64,000 nt of DNA from Neopestalotiopsis rosae (lineage: Eukaryota > Ascomycota > Sordariomycetes > Amphisphaeriales > Sporocadaceae), in contig JALGAS010000004.1 in NCBI GenBank assembly GCA_023078685.1, positions 6,138,001 to 6,202,000 on the forward strand, written 5' to 3'. Below the pieces are notes generated by a model. The model saw nothing but the letters and a program-made list of their open reading frames with translations. It searched no databases and was not told where the DNA came from. The position numbers and the translations under genes were made by a program. This document shows positions 45,179 to 55,948 of the stretch, in pieces. Each line of letters starts with the position of its first letter. The stretch's first letter is position 1.

Positions 45179-48100
45179 ATGGCCGCCGAACCAATGTCAT
45201 CCTCGCAGGTCTACGACTTACTTATCGTGACCGATGCGACGTCTTCGATGAGCGAGTACCTGCGCGCTCTGAATCAATCGCTGCCAAAGATCATCGCTAT
45301 TTCTGCCGTGACCGACGCCTTTGCCCGCATTGGCGTTGTCGCCTACAGAGATTATTGTGCAAGAGGCACTATAGAGTGGTCTGGCTGGTTTGGTCGTGGT
45401 GGCGATATTGATCGAGATGAGCTGATGCAATTCATGCGCAATATACGTGCTAAAGACGGCGGCGACTGGCCGGAGGCGACAAAGACGGGTTTGGCATCAG
45501 CGTACTCCGTCATGCGGGAGGATGCGAAAACCCTAATGCTTCTATATGCTGATGCACCGCCGCATATGGGCGGCTGGGACAGCGGTCAGAACTACAAGAA
45601 GGAAGTTGAATACCTGACAGCGGATAAGTGCGAGTTGGGCCCCTCTGCAAGGTTGTTTGCAGATTGGGTATCAGCTGCCCGTACTCTCAATGGGACAGGA
45701 CAAGGTACGAAGGAGGCACAGATCTTCTCTATTGTCTGCAGCCATTCTAATGATGCTTTCGGTCCATTCATGTACCTGTGTCGTCAGACAAAGGGTATAT
45801 GCTTCCAGATGAAATTGCCCAATTCACTGCTGATATCGAAACTCACCATGTCCGTGTTGCTGGCTTGGGTGGGAGTCCAGAAAGCTGGCGGGCCAGGAGA
45901 AACGTTTGGTGATGCATTCAATCTGCATTACAACAACATTGGCGGTGTTGAAAGCCTGGAAAACGAGAAAGACTCAACTGTTGAACCATACTTTTCGCGG
46001 TCACAGGTGTTCAGGTCAAATATACGCCGAGAGGTGCTCGCGGACGAAAAGCAGCTACGCGCACTCATTACACCTCGGACAGTCCCCGTGACAGACTTCG
46101 CCAAGCGCTATATGAACGACGAAAAATACCGAAAGATGGTTGTTGATAACCTGAACCAGATCATCCGCGAAGATGTGTCTTCTATTGCTCTCAATCCCAT
46201 ATTCGGCAGTCTATGGCGAGTAGTCTGTTCAGATCGAATGAATGAGGCACGCGACTCTCTAATTGCAGACATGGGGGCGAACATCATGAAACTTAATTCA
46301 CCTAGTGAAAAGGCCAAGATGCAAAGTTGGCTCGCAGAATCCTACAACTATGCAGCAGAGATTGCTGCAATGATTGAGGGAGTTCCGGAATCGGAACGCT
46401 TTCCATGTGTTTTCCTGGATCCAACACAAGACTGGACTTTCCCTCGAGATGAAACCGAAGACGATCTCGAGTGCTTGAACATTACCTCTTTCACTCGTGA
46501 GCAATTGCTGGAAATTGGAAGATCATGCGATTCCAAGATACTGTGCCGTCTTGGTACAGTCCTCACGAGGCTGACGTATGTCACAACTCCAAATGAGATG
46601 CCAGCTCATGTCAATGGCATGAGCGAGGTTGACCTCCCCCGAATTCCGATCGTTCTGGCCACACCGCAGTATTCCCGGGCGTTCTGGAAGACCCTTCTTC
46701 ATCTCATTGTTCCGGGAACCAAGCTAGGTGGCCGACCAGCTGCCCTTCTCGCAGCACTGAGCATCCGTATGGGTATGAAACCCCTCATGGATGCAGCCGA
46801 CTTTGAAATGGCTGCCTGGAAAGACAAGTGGAATAATATCAACGTACCTGAAACCTGGAATACTAATTGTTTGGCACTTATATTGGATGCCGACAAGAGC
46901 TTCGAGGCACGACGTCATGTCGGAAACGTGCCCAAAGAACATCGAGAGGCCAGTTTCCTCGGAAAAGGCGATAGACACCTGTTTGAGACGCTCGTCGACT
47001 ACAGTCTGTCAAAGTCAAACATCAATACAAGTCTCACAGCAAACATTGGATGGAAACCAACAAAGTCAAAGGTACCCATAGGGCCTCTCGCGGTATGCAG
47101 GACTTGTCAATTCCCTCGGTCGGTAAGCATGATGGCCCACAAAGGAATATGCGGTCTATGTATCACACCAAAGGCACAATACGTCAGCGGCTTCGCCAAG
47201 GCCGACTACATTCGTCTCAATGTCACAAAGGATATGACTGAGTCCTGCGAAGCTTCATTTGTCGAGTGTAGCGTCATTACGTGCAGAGCGCAGTATGTCG
47301 TATACAACGTGGATGGCCTCAGGGTACGTCCCAAATGCCACTACTGTCGTATTGGTGGCACTGGTCGGGCTCCGTGGGTAGAATGTCGCAAATGCCTGAA
47401 TCGAATGATCTGGCCTCATGAGTACCGTCCACTCGATCAGGATGTCTCCAAACATTTTCTCTGCTCGGCTTGTGATAGTGGTCGAGCCACAATTGTCAGT
47501 TTCGCGACAACTCCTGCTAATCTATGCAAAGAAAACGGGGACAAATGGTTTATCAGTCATGGTGGAAAACTAAAGAAGCCATTTGAAGACCGTTCGCTGT
47601 TCAAAACTATCTCAGAAGTTGGTATTGATGTGTTTGCAGCGCACGTTGAAATCTTGCCGCAATCTAATGTCGACTTGACGATTGATGGAAAGCTCATTCA
47701 AAATGCGATGGAGCTAAAGTCGTCGTTGAATAGCTGGATCAAGTCGTCGTTGAATAGCTGGATCAAGTCGCGTCGTACCGAGAGTGGAGTCTGCAGTCTC
47801 TGTTTCTCAAACTTCAAGAAAGGTCTTCTTCGATCAGCGTGCGGGCGCTCTGGGTGTGAGCAGGAAATATGCCTGGACTGTCAAACCTCGTGGTACGGTA
47901 TGAATTCACGCGGTCGGATCATCAATACCGCAGCCCTCTGTTGCCCATTTTGCCGACGCGTACCAGCTCCTCGCGCTGTGCCCAAATCTGGTCTTGTCTT
48001 CCTTGGAAACTTGAAGACTGCCGTGGATGATTCCGGAGCTTGGATATATGCGTGGTGCAACGACTGCGGTTTCGCAAAGAGAATGGCTGAACGTGTATGT

Positions 48101-48403
48101 GCCCAGGGAGCTCCAGCCGAGGTCCGGGACTGGGATTGCGAAGATTGTGTGGAAGTCGGAAAGTCTTCATCTCAGAACACGCTGCCCCCGACTATCGTCC
48201 GTAGTTGTCCTCGATGCGGTGTGCCAACCGAGAAATTGAGTGGCTGCGATCATATCTCCTGTGTATGTGGTGCGCACTGGTGCTTCTTCTGCGGCGAGCA
48301 GTCCTCCTCAAACAACATCTACGAGCATATGACGAAGGAGCATGGTGGGTTTTACGGCGTTCCCGGTGCTGAAGATTATGATGATGAGATGGATTGGGAT
48401 TGA
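45179..48403 (+). CDS. VWA-domain RBR-type E3 ubiquitin ligase candidate
   Basis: Single exon of 1074 residues from the ATG at 45179. Residues ~12-225 form a von Willebrand A domain with a MIDAS-like DATSS (D19, T21, S23) and a MLLYADAPPH strand. The middle (~230-620) is helical with no recognised domain. Zinc clusters begin near 640 (VCRTCQFP, KGICGLC; PKCHYCR, ECRKCLN, FLCSACD). The C-terminus is RBR-like: RING1 (GVCSLCFSNFKKGLL...CGRSGCEQEICLDC...CCPFC), an IBR-type segment (WCNDCGF...DCEDC), and Rcat (CPRCGVPTEKLSGCDHISCVCGAHWCFFC). The predicted catalytic cysteine is C1028 in GCDHISC. An acidic tail ends the protein. RBR ligases accept ubiquitin from E2 on the Rcat cysteine. VWA at the N-terminus is an unusual partner, presumably for metal-dependent protein binding. 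Confidence 0.88.
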   Translation: MAAEPMSSSQVYDLLIVTDATSSMSEYLRALNQSLPKIIAISAVTDAFARIGVVAYRDYCARGTIEWSGWFGRGGDIDRDELMQFMRNIRAKDGGDWPEATKTGLASAYSVMREDAKTLMLLYADAPPHMGGWDSGQNYKKEVEYLTADKCELGPSARLFADWVSAARTLNGTGQGTKEAQIFSIVCSHSNDAFGPFMYLCRQTKGICFQMKLPNSLLISKLTMSVLLAWVGVQKAGGPGETFGDAFNLHYNNIGGVESLENEKDSTVEPYFSRSQVFRSNIRREVLADEKQLRALITPRTVPVTDFAKRYMNDEKYRKMVVDNLNQIIREDVSSIALNPIFGSLWRVVCSDRMNEARDSLIADMGANIMKLNSPSEKAKMQSWLAESYNYAAEIAAMIEGVPESERFPCVFLDPTQDWTFPRDETEDDLECLNITSFTREQLLEIGRSCDSKILCRLGTVLTRLTYVTTPNEMPAHVNGMSEVDLPRIPIVLATPQYSRAFWKTLLHLIVPGTKLGGRPAALLAALSIRMGMKPLMDAADFEMAAWKDKWNNINVPETWNTNCLALILDADKSFEARRHVGNVPKEHREASFLGKGDRHLFETLVDYSLSKSNINTSLTANIGWKPTKSKVPIGPLAVCRTCQFPRSVSMMAHKGICGLCITPKAQYVSGFAKADYIRLNVTKDMTESCEASFVECSVITCRAQYVVYNVDGLRVRPKCHYCRIGGTGRAPWVECRKCLNRMIWPHEYRPLDQDVSKHFLCSACDSGRATIVSFATTPANLCKENGDKWFISHGGKLKKPFEDRSLFKTISEVGIDVFAAHVEILPQSNVDLTIDGKLIQNAMELKSSLNSWIKSSLNSWIKSRRTESGVCSLCFSNFKKGLLRSACGRSGCEQEICLDCQTSWYGMNSRGRIINTAALCCPFCRRVPAPRAVPKSGLVFLGNLKTAVDDSGAWIYAWCNDCGFAKRMAERVCAQGAPAEVRDWDCEDCVEVGKSSSQNTLPPTIVRSCPRCGVPTEKLSGCDHISCVCGAHWCFFCGEQSSSNNIYEHMTKEHGGFYGVPGAEDYDDEMDWD
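47717..47764 (+). repeat. 24-bp tandem duplication inside VWA-RBR gene
   Basis: Two exact copies of a 24-bp unit (47717-47740 and 47741-47764) duplicate eight residues, KSSLNSWI, just before RING1. Identity of both copies suggests a recent slippage event; the frame is kept. Confidence 0.95.
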
Positions 48404-48640
48404 GCTTTAGCGTTGGGCTGACTCTATTGAATTCCTTCTTTCCTGGGCTTTTCTGTATTGTTTGTATCACTCTATCACACATAGCACATCGCCATACGAC
48501 AATAGAGGCCGCCTGTAGCATTGCATCGATTATGTTAATATGAATACACCATGATCATTTGGATTAGTTATTGGATTGTATAATACATCGATGAGTGGTG
48601 CAAAGGCTCACATTGATTATCTACAATTGCAGTTGCCCTC

Positions 48641-49735
48641 TCATTCCAGTCTGATGCAAACCTTACCAATGTGTTGACCGCTAACCATGTACTCCAGTGC
48701 GGCAATCACTTGATCACGGCTGAACCCAAATTCCTTCTCGACAGGTATCTCCAGATCCTTTGTGGTGACGAATCTTGTGCATTCTTCCAGTTGCATCTTG
48801 GACCCAACCATAATACCACGAATGACGGCACCCTTGGACAGCGCCAGGGCAGCCACATCAGGCATCTGGTCTTGAGGACATTGGGCCAGAAAGCCAATGG
48901 CAGACACAATTCCTCCATACGCCACAGCGTCTATAGACTGCTTGATCGTTCCTGCTCCCCCGTTCTCAAAGACGTAATCAGCTCCGAAGCCATCAGTCAG
49001 CTTTTGGACCTCAGCGCCCCAGTTCGGATTGGTCTTGTAATTGATGATGTGGTCTGCGCCGTATTTCTCCTGGACCTGACGAAGCTTCTCATCAGAGGAG
49101 GACGTAATAATGGTTTGAGCACCAGCAGCTTTGGCGAGGATCAGGCCAGTGATGGAAACTCCCCCAGTACCTACAAAATGTTAATACATGGTCTTTCCAG
49201 AGATCAAGATATACATAGACCTACCCATGAATACGACAGTCTGGCCAGGTAAGAGAGGGCGGTTGCCATACAGAGCGTTCCATGCAGTCGTGCCTGTACA
49301 GACAAGGGCGGCCAGCTGAGAATAGCTGAGCTTAGAGGCGGCCGGCACCTTTACCAGGGCAGTGCTAGACAGAGCAATGTACTGGCGGAGACCGCCATCT
49401 ATTGGGCCACCCAATCCGCCGTTCCAATTAGGAATTGGTCCGGCGAGGGTCGTGGGGTCAAAGGCCGAGATGACCTTGTCGCCCTGGGCGAAGCCAGTCA
49501 CCGCACTGCCGACAGAGACAATATCTCCTGCAATATCCGAGCCAGGGATAGGGTTCTCCTTGACGTTGAAAGGGTATTGACCAGTTGCAATGGCAACATC
49601 GCGGAAGTTGAGGGCCACAGATCGTACCTTGATCACGACCTGATTCTCCAACGGTTCAGGTACGGGTTCATCAACAACGACAAGGTCATTAATTGAATTG
49701 CGCTGGGGCAGACGGAAGACTTTCTGAGTAGGCAT
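48641..49735 (-). CDS. Zinc-independent MDR oxidoreductase (quinone reductase-like)
   Basis: Two exons (49735-49225 and 49170-48641) are joined across a 54-nt GTAGGT...GTAG intron, giving 346 residues. The GroES-like N-domain includes VRSVALNFRDVAIATGQYP and NPIPGSDIAGDIVSVG. The Rossmann part begins LLPGQTVVFMG-TGGVSITGLILAKAAGA at the junction, with an NADPH-binding loop of the TGGVS type, and goes on to EKYGADHIINYKTNPNWG. Structural and catalytic zinc-ligand cysteines of alcohol dehydrogenase are absent, so it is a quinone/enone reductase-like MDR. The start MPTQKVFRLP is preferred; the frame stays open to an upstream ATG at 49816 that would add 27 residues without homology signs. Substrate unknown. 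Confidence 0.88.
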
Positions 49736-50414
49736 TGTGCAGGAAGTAGACTGTTCAAGGTCAAGTGAAAGTTGTTCGTTTCTGTTAATGACTGATTCTG
49801 TGGTAATTGTGCTCATCCAGCTCGGTCAAGTTCGAAGTTCTTATACTCACTTTCATCTTAAGCCAACCCCATTGAAACAGTGATTAGAAGCATCATTATT
49901 AATTCTATTGGTATGAGACTTGTTCACCGGGAAAAGATCACCCGAAATCTCTGTTCTAATGTGCTTCGCGACCAACTGCATCGAAAAGTTTCTGAAGAAT
50001 GCTCTTGGGGTATGTATTCTCATGCATCAAGCATGGCGTTGCAGAAACAAATGAATCCCTACCATAATAGAACCTAGCACAACATTTGGTCCAATCATGC
50101 ACTAAAATCACCATAGCAATACTACATGACTCGATCCACGTCTAGTACATCTTGCTTGAGATATTCTGACATACATGAGGCGCAGCGCAGAACTCCACTC
50201 TTCGACATCACTTTGGGGTAAATAAGGCTTTTTTAGAGCGTAAGCAGATTAATTACCCCAATTCTGCTCCAACACTTATAGCGTTCGCCGTCCGGACAGG
50301 CCGCTTCATTTCTTTTTTACCCCAACACCTTACTCAGTCAGCGCCCATGTGTGTGCAGTATGTGCACCCTTTGAGTCGCCGGGCGTAATTTCTTCCCCAA
50401 ATGTATGAAAAGCC
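49736..50414. other. Divergent promoter region MDR / C2H2 regulator
   Basis: 0.68 kb between two divergent starts, the right one a transcription factor that could control its neighbour. No binding site was recognised. Confidence 0.4.
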
Positions 50415-52906
50415 ATGAGAAGAGGTCGTCCTAGGTCTGTCGTGGAGCCGTGCAGGTTTTGCGGTCGAGTGTTTCGGCGCTCGGAACATCTCCAGAGGCA
50501 CGAGCGTACGCGTAAGCCATACACAAACAAGATCACTCGCATAATCAATGATCAAATATTGACCTTCTGCAGATACCCGCGAGCGACCGTTCGCCTGCGA
50601 GTGCGGTGAGACTTTCTCCAGACAGTGGGTTCTTCCATCCGTATCGATGATGGCCTACCTTACATAATATCTATAGAGACCTTCTTTCCCGACATCAACG
50701 TCTTTCTCATCTAGATGGGACTTTTTCCCGCCATGGAACAGGTGCACGAATTGGTCAGATTGATGAGAGCATCGTCCAGGTACCACCTAGCACTAGCCTC
50801 CCTGAGAATCAACATGGTCTAGCAGATCAAGATCTCCAGGAGCTCAATTATCTATCCAATGTGGCGACCGCTACGGCTGGGGCTCAAGATGACCAGGAAA
50901 TGGGGAATATGGAGTTTTCAGCTCAAAATACGGGCTGGATATCGCAAATTTTTGACGAAGAACCCTATGTGATACCAAACTTGATGCTGGGTAATGGTAG
51001 CATTCCAGAGAGTCAATTCATGTGGGACAACTTTCTTATGGCTGATCAGCCGGCTCCATCCGAGTTCTTCGGAGTGGGTATTACAGCCATCAATCACGCT
51101 TCCGGCCCATCTCAACATGTTCAACCTCCTTCACACGTCAGTCAAGCTTCGTCTCAACCGGGACGTCGCGACGAAAGTCCATTGAGGGCCATCACGGACC
51201 AGGAGCTGCCCAACAGCTTGAGGCTACGTTTCCCGTCACTTGAGCCTGCTATTCAACCACCCGAAGGACACGCACACGAGCCGAACCGCACTCAAAAACC
51301 ATTTATTGTTGTCAAGACTCCGTGGAAGATCTCTACTGATGATTATTCTCGAATCACAGAAAAGATACGCTCTAGTGATGTAGAATCTTTACAGTCAGGT
51401 GACTTTCCGTCAAGACACACATTGTCGCGTTATCTGGAAGGCTATTTCTGTGGTTTCCACGATCATTTTCCTTTTCTTCACATGACAAGCTTCTCGGCAG
51501 TGTCCCTCACTCCTGAGCTACTCTTGTCTCTTGCAGCTATGGGGGCTCACTACCGCTTTGAGCATTCGCAAGGTCATAAACTATTCTTCTCCGCCAGAAA
51601 GGCTATTGATCGCAAGATTGATGCGATTAGATCGCGGGATGCAGTGGCGGATGCAGTAAGCATGGATTATCGCAAGGGCAGCGGCCTTGCAGTATTGCAA
51701 GGCCTTGTTGTCCTTCTGGCACTCGCATCTTGGGGCGATGATCGACTGGCCCGTGATGCCGTGTCTCTAACAAGCCAAGTGGCCATGCTTGCTCGCGACT
51801 TTGGCATCAGTGCAGAAGAAAACGGATCTGGCTACGCGACATGGGAATCCTGGATCATTGCTGAAGAGCGTCGCCGAACACTTTGGACTGCCTACTCGCT
51901 CCTCACCCTGCAGAACATTACTAGTGATATGACAGCCATGATTCTGAACCGAGAAGTAACACTGGACTTGCCTAGTTGCAATTGTGTTTGGAGAGCACAG
52001 AGCTCTGAAGAATGGGCCCAATTCAGGGCACAAGAAACGCTTTCTTTTCCGAAAGTACTGCGAGATGTATTGTCTGGAGTTGCGGTCCATCAACAAAAAC
52101 TCATTTCATCATTTGGCAACTATGTTCTAATCGTTGCCATTGTTCAACAAATCTTCCTCGCTCGACTTGGAGCATGTCAACTGGATTCCTCAGACAGCCC
52201 ACTCGGCAAAGAATCAATTCAAACGATGGAGTCAACCCTGTTATTGTGGCAACAGTCATGGGAGGCGACGTATGAGTCTACACTAGACCCCTCGTCCCCG
52301 AAGGGGCCAATGGGGTTCAATTCCACGGCACTCCTGCGCCTGGCCTACATACGCCTGAATTCCAACGTAAGTCCTGTCAGTCAGGCGGTTTATCAAGAAC
52401 GTCCATACGGCAGTGATGTACTCATTAAGACGCTATATAAGCCCTTGGAGAGGTCATCGCATACGGACCGCGCCGTTTTGCAGTGCATCTATGCCCTCAG
52501 TATTCCTGTACGAGTCGGTGTCGCATTCGTTGCTCGAACTCAAACGCTCCACTGGAGTGCACAGCACGCCATATGCACGCTGGAATGCGCCTTTTTCCTC
52601 ATACAATGGCTGAGGTCACTATCTGTACGTGGAGACGGAGACCAGTACTACAATATAACTTTGGCGGTCCTCAGACGCGATGAGCACAGACTATTAGACA
52701 TGCTCATTAGCCTCACCAGAGAGGCCGACGTGTTCAGTACTGTCGAGTGTCCAGGCCCGCAGCAGATCAATGCAAGTGGTCTCATTGAGGCAGTTGCTAG
52801 GCTTTGGGCTGGAACAATTGAGGGCCTTCAGGTTTTCGATATTGTACAGAAAGTTGGAGAACGACTGCGGGCACTATCTGCACACTTGCAGTTGGTGGGG
52901 TCATGA
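50415..52906 (+). CDS. C2H2 zinc-finger transcription factor with fungal-type middle domain
   Basis: Three exons (50415-50511, 50573-50624, 50677-52906) splice in phase to 792 residues. Two zinc fingers are assembled only after splicing: CRFCGRVFRRSEHLQRHERTH (exon 1 joined to 2, C2-x12-H-x3-H) and CECGETFSRQDLLSRHQRLSH (exon 2 joined to 3, C-x-C variant). A disordered ~120-residue linker leads to a fungal-specific regulatory domain (PF04082-like): LEGYFCGFHDHFPFLHMTSF, LLLSLAAMGAHYRFEH, LVVLLALASWGDD, and AEERRRTLWTAYSLLTLQNI. It is presumably a nuclear activator or repressor of a local target; the MDR gene head-to-head with it is the first candidate. Confidence 0.9.
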
Positions 52907-54805
52907 TAACATGAATCTATACGGTGAGGTGCAAGTACATATGATGATTGAGGCATGGAAACGATTGTTCCTACAAATTCAAATATCTGTCAACGAACCA
53001 CGTCGATGAATCGGGCAAATGATTCGACCCGTGCAAATCGTGCTTTCAAAGGCCTTGTCCTGTTCAGTCATGATTGCCAAATACACACGCCTCTTCTCGT
53101 CGCCCGTGATGGTTTTGGCCGTATGGTAAACTTCTCCTTGTTCCAGCTGGGTACCAAACAGCCAAGGAATAAAGGATGATGACAAAGTCAACGAGGACAG
53201 TCATCAATACTACTTTTCTAAAGAAGCGCGCAGTACCTGTCTTATCACTCAAGCTTTACTGCGTTTGGGGTATTCCCGTGTTTAGCTCCCGGTTGACGTG
53301 GGCCCTGAAGACAAGCCTCATTTTCATACCTTGCAATCCACCGGAACGGCCTGTCGCGGGTTTGTCAGCTACTATAGTATGTACCTATTCATCATCAAGA
53401 ACCCACAAGTGCTCTGTATCTGCCGAGGTGCGTTGGATTCTTAGTTGTTGCGAATCCACCAATCATTGTACAGTCACTCATCTGGCGAGTCTCGCAATCA
53501 GGTAGGCAGAAATATCCCGCTCCTCATTCGCTGACCTTGCGTACTATGCAGTGGGTTCCTACGCCAAAGACGTTGACTATAGTAGTGTTGAAGAGAATGG
53601 GATCACGCGGGCTCGTCTTGGCCGCGAAATCATTGGGGCCATGGTAAGTAGTGGTGTATTCACCGCCAAGGCGCCCGAGTCAGCGATACAAGCCAAGCAC
53701 GCTCTTTGCGTTCCAACGGCAACGGCAATTGCTCACGCTTTTCATCAGCCAAGAGTTGTCAGAGGCAGCCAAGATCTGGGGAAAGGAACTCCTGAGAAGC
53801 CGCAAGAGAATGTTGGTATGTAGAATGAAGACGTTGAAAGGAGCCCTGACTTATTCGGGTATGTTCCGTTCATGCTACGATACCACTAGCCTCCAAGTAA
53901 CAGACCCTAGTCGGCTTTAAGCGATGCGGCCCACTGCACGCTACGTTACGAACCTTTTTTACCTGCTGGAAACGGCTTGGGCTATTTCAGGGCCTAGTAT
54001 CGTGCCCTTGCAGTTGTTCGCCATAACTGCAAACTGTAATCAAAAAGGGAAGATATATGTGGCATTGAGTGATAAGATTGGAAATAAGCTTCTAACTAAG
54101 CTTTTGCCAATTTCTCAAGCGATGCATTGGCGATGGACGATGTTACCCACTGAAGTCCATAACCAGGGGCCTGCACCACCAAATGCTGCTTACCCGAAGC
54201 AACGACGGCCCTTCCGGAGATATTGGCATTGACAGAACATCAGAGAAATCTCTATTTCACATTATGGAGATTTGTATAGTGGTCTTTGCCGCATTGCACA
54301 CCCTCCCGCGCTGACTACTGCTGCAGAGATGGTGTACTCCTTAATGACTAGGCGCACCGCGGCCGGTCAAATGCCCACCTGATCGATCTGACTCGCAGGG
54401 TCTTCATATCCCTTCACATTGGCCGAAGTCCTGTAATCTAGGACCATTTTTCCAGTGATCCACCTCGGTATGGGCCTGGTTACCAAGGATCAAATATCAC
54501 CTACTCAGAGCAGCATCGTCAGTTATTGAATCGTTCCAGCCTGCCATGACGATCTTTCGTGTTTAGTTCACCTGCGAAAGTGGGATTAGTGTAATATGCA
54601 CTTCGCAACGACCGTAGATGGATCACGTATGGAATAAAGACGAGTCGTTGTATAATGCCATGAATATAAAGTCTACAGATGATGCCACATTCAAAGTGCC
54701 TTCTTGTTCTTCAGCCAAGCTCTCAGAGACAGATTCCTCTAAGTCCTTCGTTCTCATCGCCCGCCCGAGTTTTAGACATTCAGTCTTGTCAATCCCGTTG
54801 CCATC
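52907..54805. other. 1.9 kb region with possible gene remnants
   Basis: A block at 53557-53641 has good splice-like flanks: an acceptor TATGCAG after CGCTGACC, and a GTAAGT donor at its end. It encodes a short basic peptide in one frame and a different one in another, and no family was recognised. A second block around 53680-53820 is open in two frames. This could be a decayed gene or chance. Confidence 0.3.
54664..54669 (+). promoter_or_regulatory. Possible TATA box of the G1 peptidase gene
   Basis: A TATAAA-like hexamer in an AATATAAAG context lies about 140 bp upstream of the ATG at 54806. Position is plausible for a fungal promoter; evidence is weak. Confidence 0.35.
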
Positions 54806-55643
54806 ATGAAGTACTCTGCTGCTATCCTCGGCCTTGTTGGCATTGCCACGGCCCTCCCTCACGTTCCTGCTCCTGCCGCCGCCGCTCCCAGGCAGCTTAC
54901 CCGTCGCACTGACGGACGCCCTCAGCACTTCTCGTCGCCTATCAGCAGAAACACCAGCTACCCTCAGTACTCTAGCAACTGGGCTGGTTCAGTCCAGATC
55001 GGCACAGGCTTCACCAAGGTTGTGGGCACCATTACCGTCCCAGACGTCAGTGGTGGCAGCAGTGACAGCGCCGCCAGCGCCTGGTAAGTCAATGAGAATA
55101 TTGATCATCTATTCTTGAGCATTTGCTAATGAGTCATCTCTATCCAGGGTTGGTATCGATGGTGATACTTGCAGCACTGCCATTTTGCAGACTGGTATCT
55201 CCTTCTACGGCGATGGCTCCTTTGATGCCTGGTACGAGTGGATTCCGGACTACTCGCACTCCTTCTCCAGCTTCGATATCAGCGTCGGAGACAAGATCTA
55301 CATGGAGGTCGACGCTTCTTCCAAGAAGGCCGGCGTTGCCACGCTGGAGAACCTGACCACGGGCAAGAAGGTCACCCACTCCTTCTCGAGCAGCAGCACA
55401 CCCTCTTCGCTCTGCGAGACCAACGCCGAGTGGATTGTCGAGGACTTTGAGTCTGGCGGCAGCCTTGTCCCCTTTGCCGACTTTGGCAGTGTCACCTTCA
55501 CTGATGCTTCTGCCACTGGCTCCTCCGGCACCGTCACTCCCCGCGGCGGCACCATCATTGACATCCAGGACTCGAGCAACAACATCTTGACCGACTGCAC
55601 TACTTCTGGAAATGACCTCACCTGCAAGTACACTGGAAACTAA
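54806..55643 (+). CDS. Secreted glutamic peptidase, family G1 (eqolisin)
   Basis: Two exons (54806-55083 and 55148-55643) are joined through a TGG codon split TG|G, giving 257 residues. A signal peptide (MKYSAAILGLVGIATA) and a pro-region ending RQLTRR, a likely basic processing site, precede the mature part. Mature motifs: YSSNWAGSV at ~55-62; SAWVGIDGDTCSTAILQTG with the catalytic Gln (Q107); WYEWIPDY; and ETNAEWIVEDFE with the catalytic Glu (E187). These match the Q/E dyad of scytalidoglutamic peptidase and aspergilloglutamic peptidase. Acid-active, pepstatin-insensitive extracellular protein breakdown is the known role. Length is typical. It converges with an S66 peptidase gene 305 bp away. 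Confidence 0.95.
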
Positions 55644-55948
55644 GCCCCTCGTGGGCTTTTTGGAGAAAAGGAGATCTAGTGGCGAAGAAATATCATTCTT
55701 AGCGTTGTTTGATGTTTCGATACCAAGGAATCATTTGCTTGAGGATCTGTGTGATGGATACTTTTGATTGCCTTTTAAGCTTCAGTTGTGCATATTCAAT
55801 TCAATACTTTTGAGCCATACAGCAGACCAGCTCGAATTTTCCATCTCTGTTAACGTTGACAAGTGAGTTTCATCATTGCCCTAGTCTCGAGGTGCGCCAC
55901 ACTTGAAAACTCAATCTCATGACACAAAACGTCCTGTATGCACCTGAT
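55644..55948. other. Convergent 3' spacer of two peptidase genes
   Basis: 305 bp; 3' UTRs of both genes. No other signal. Confidence 0.4.
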
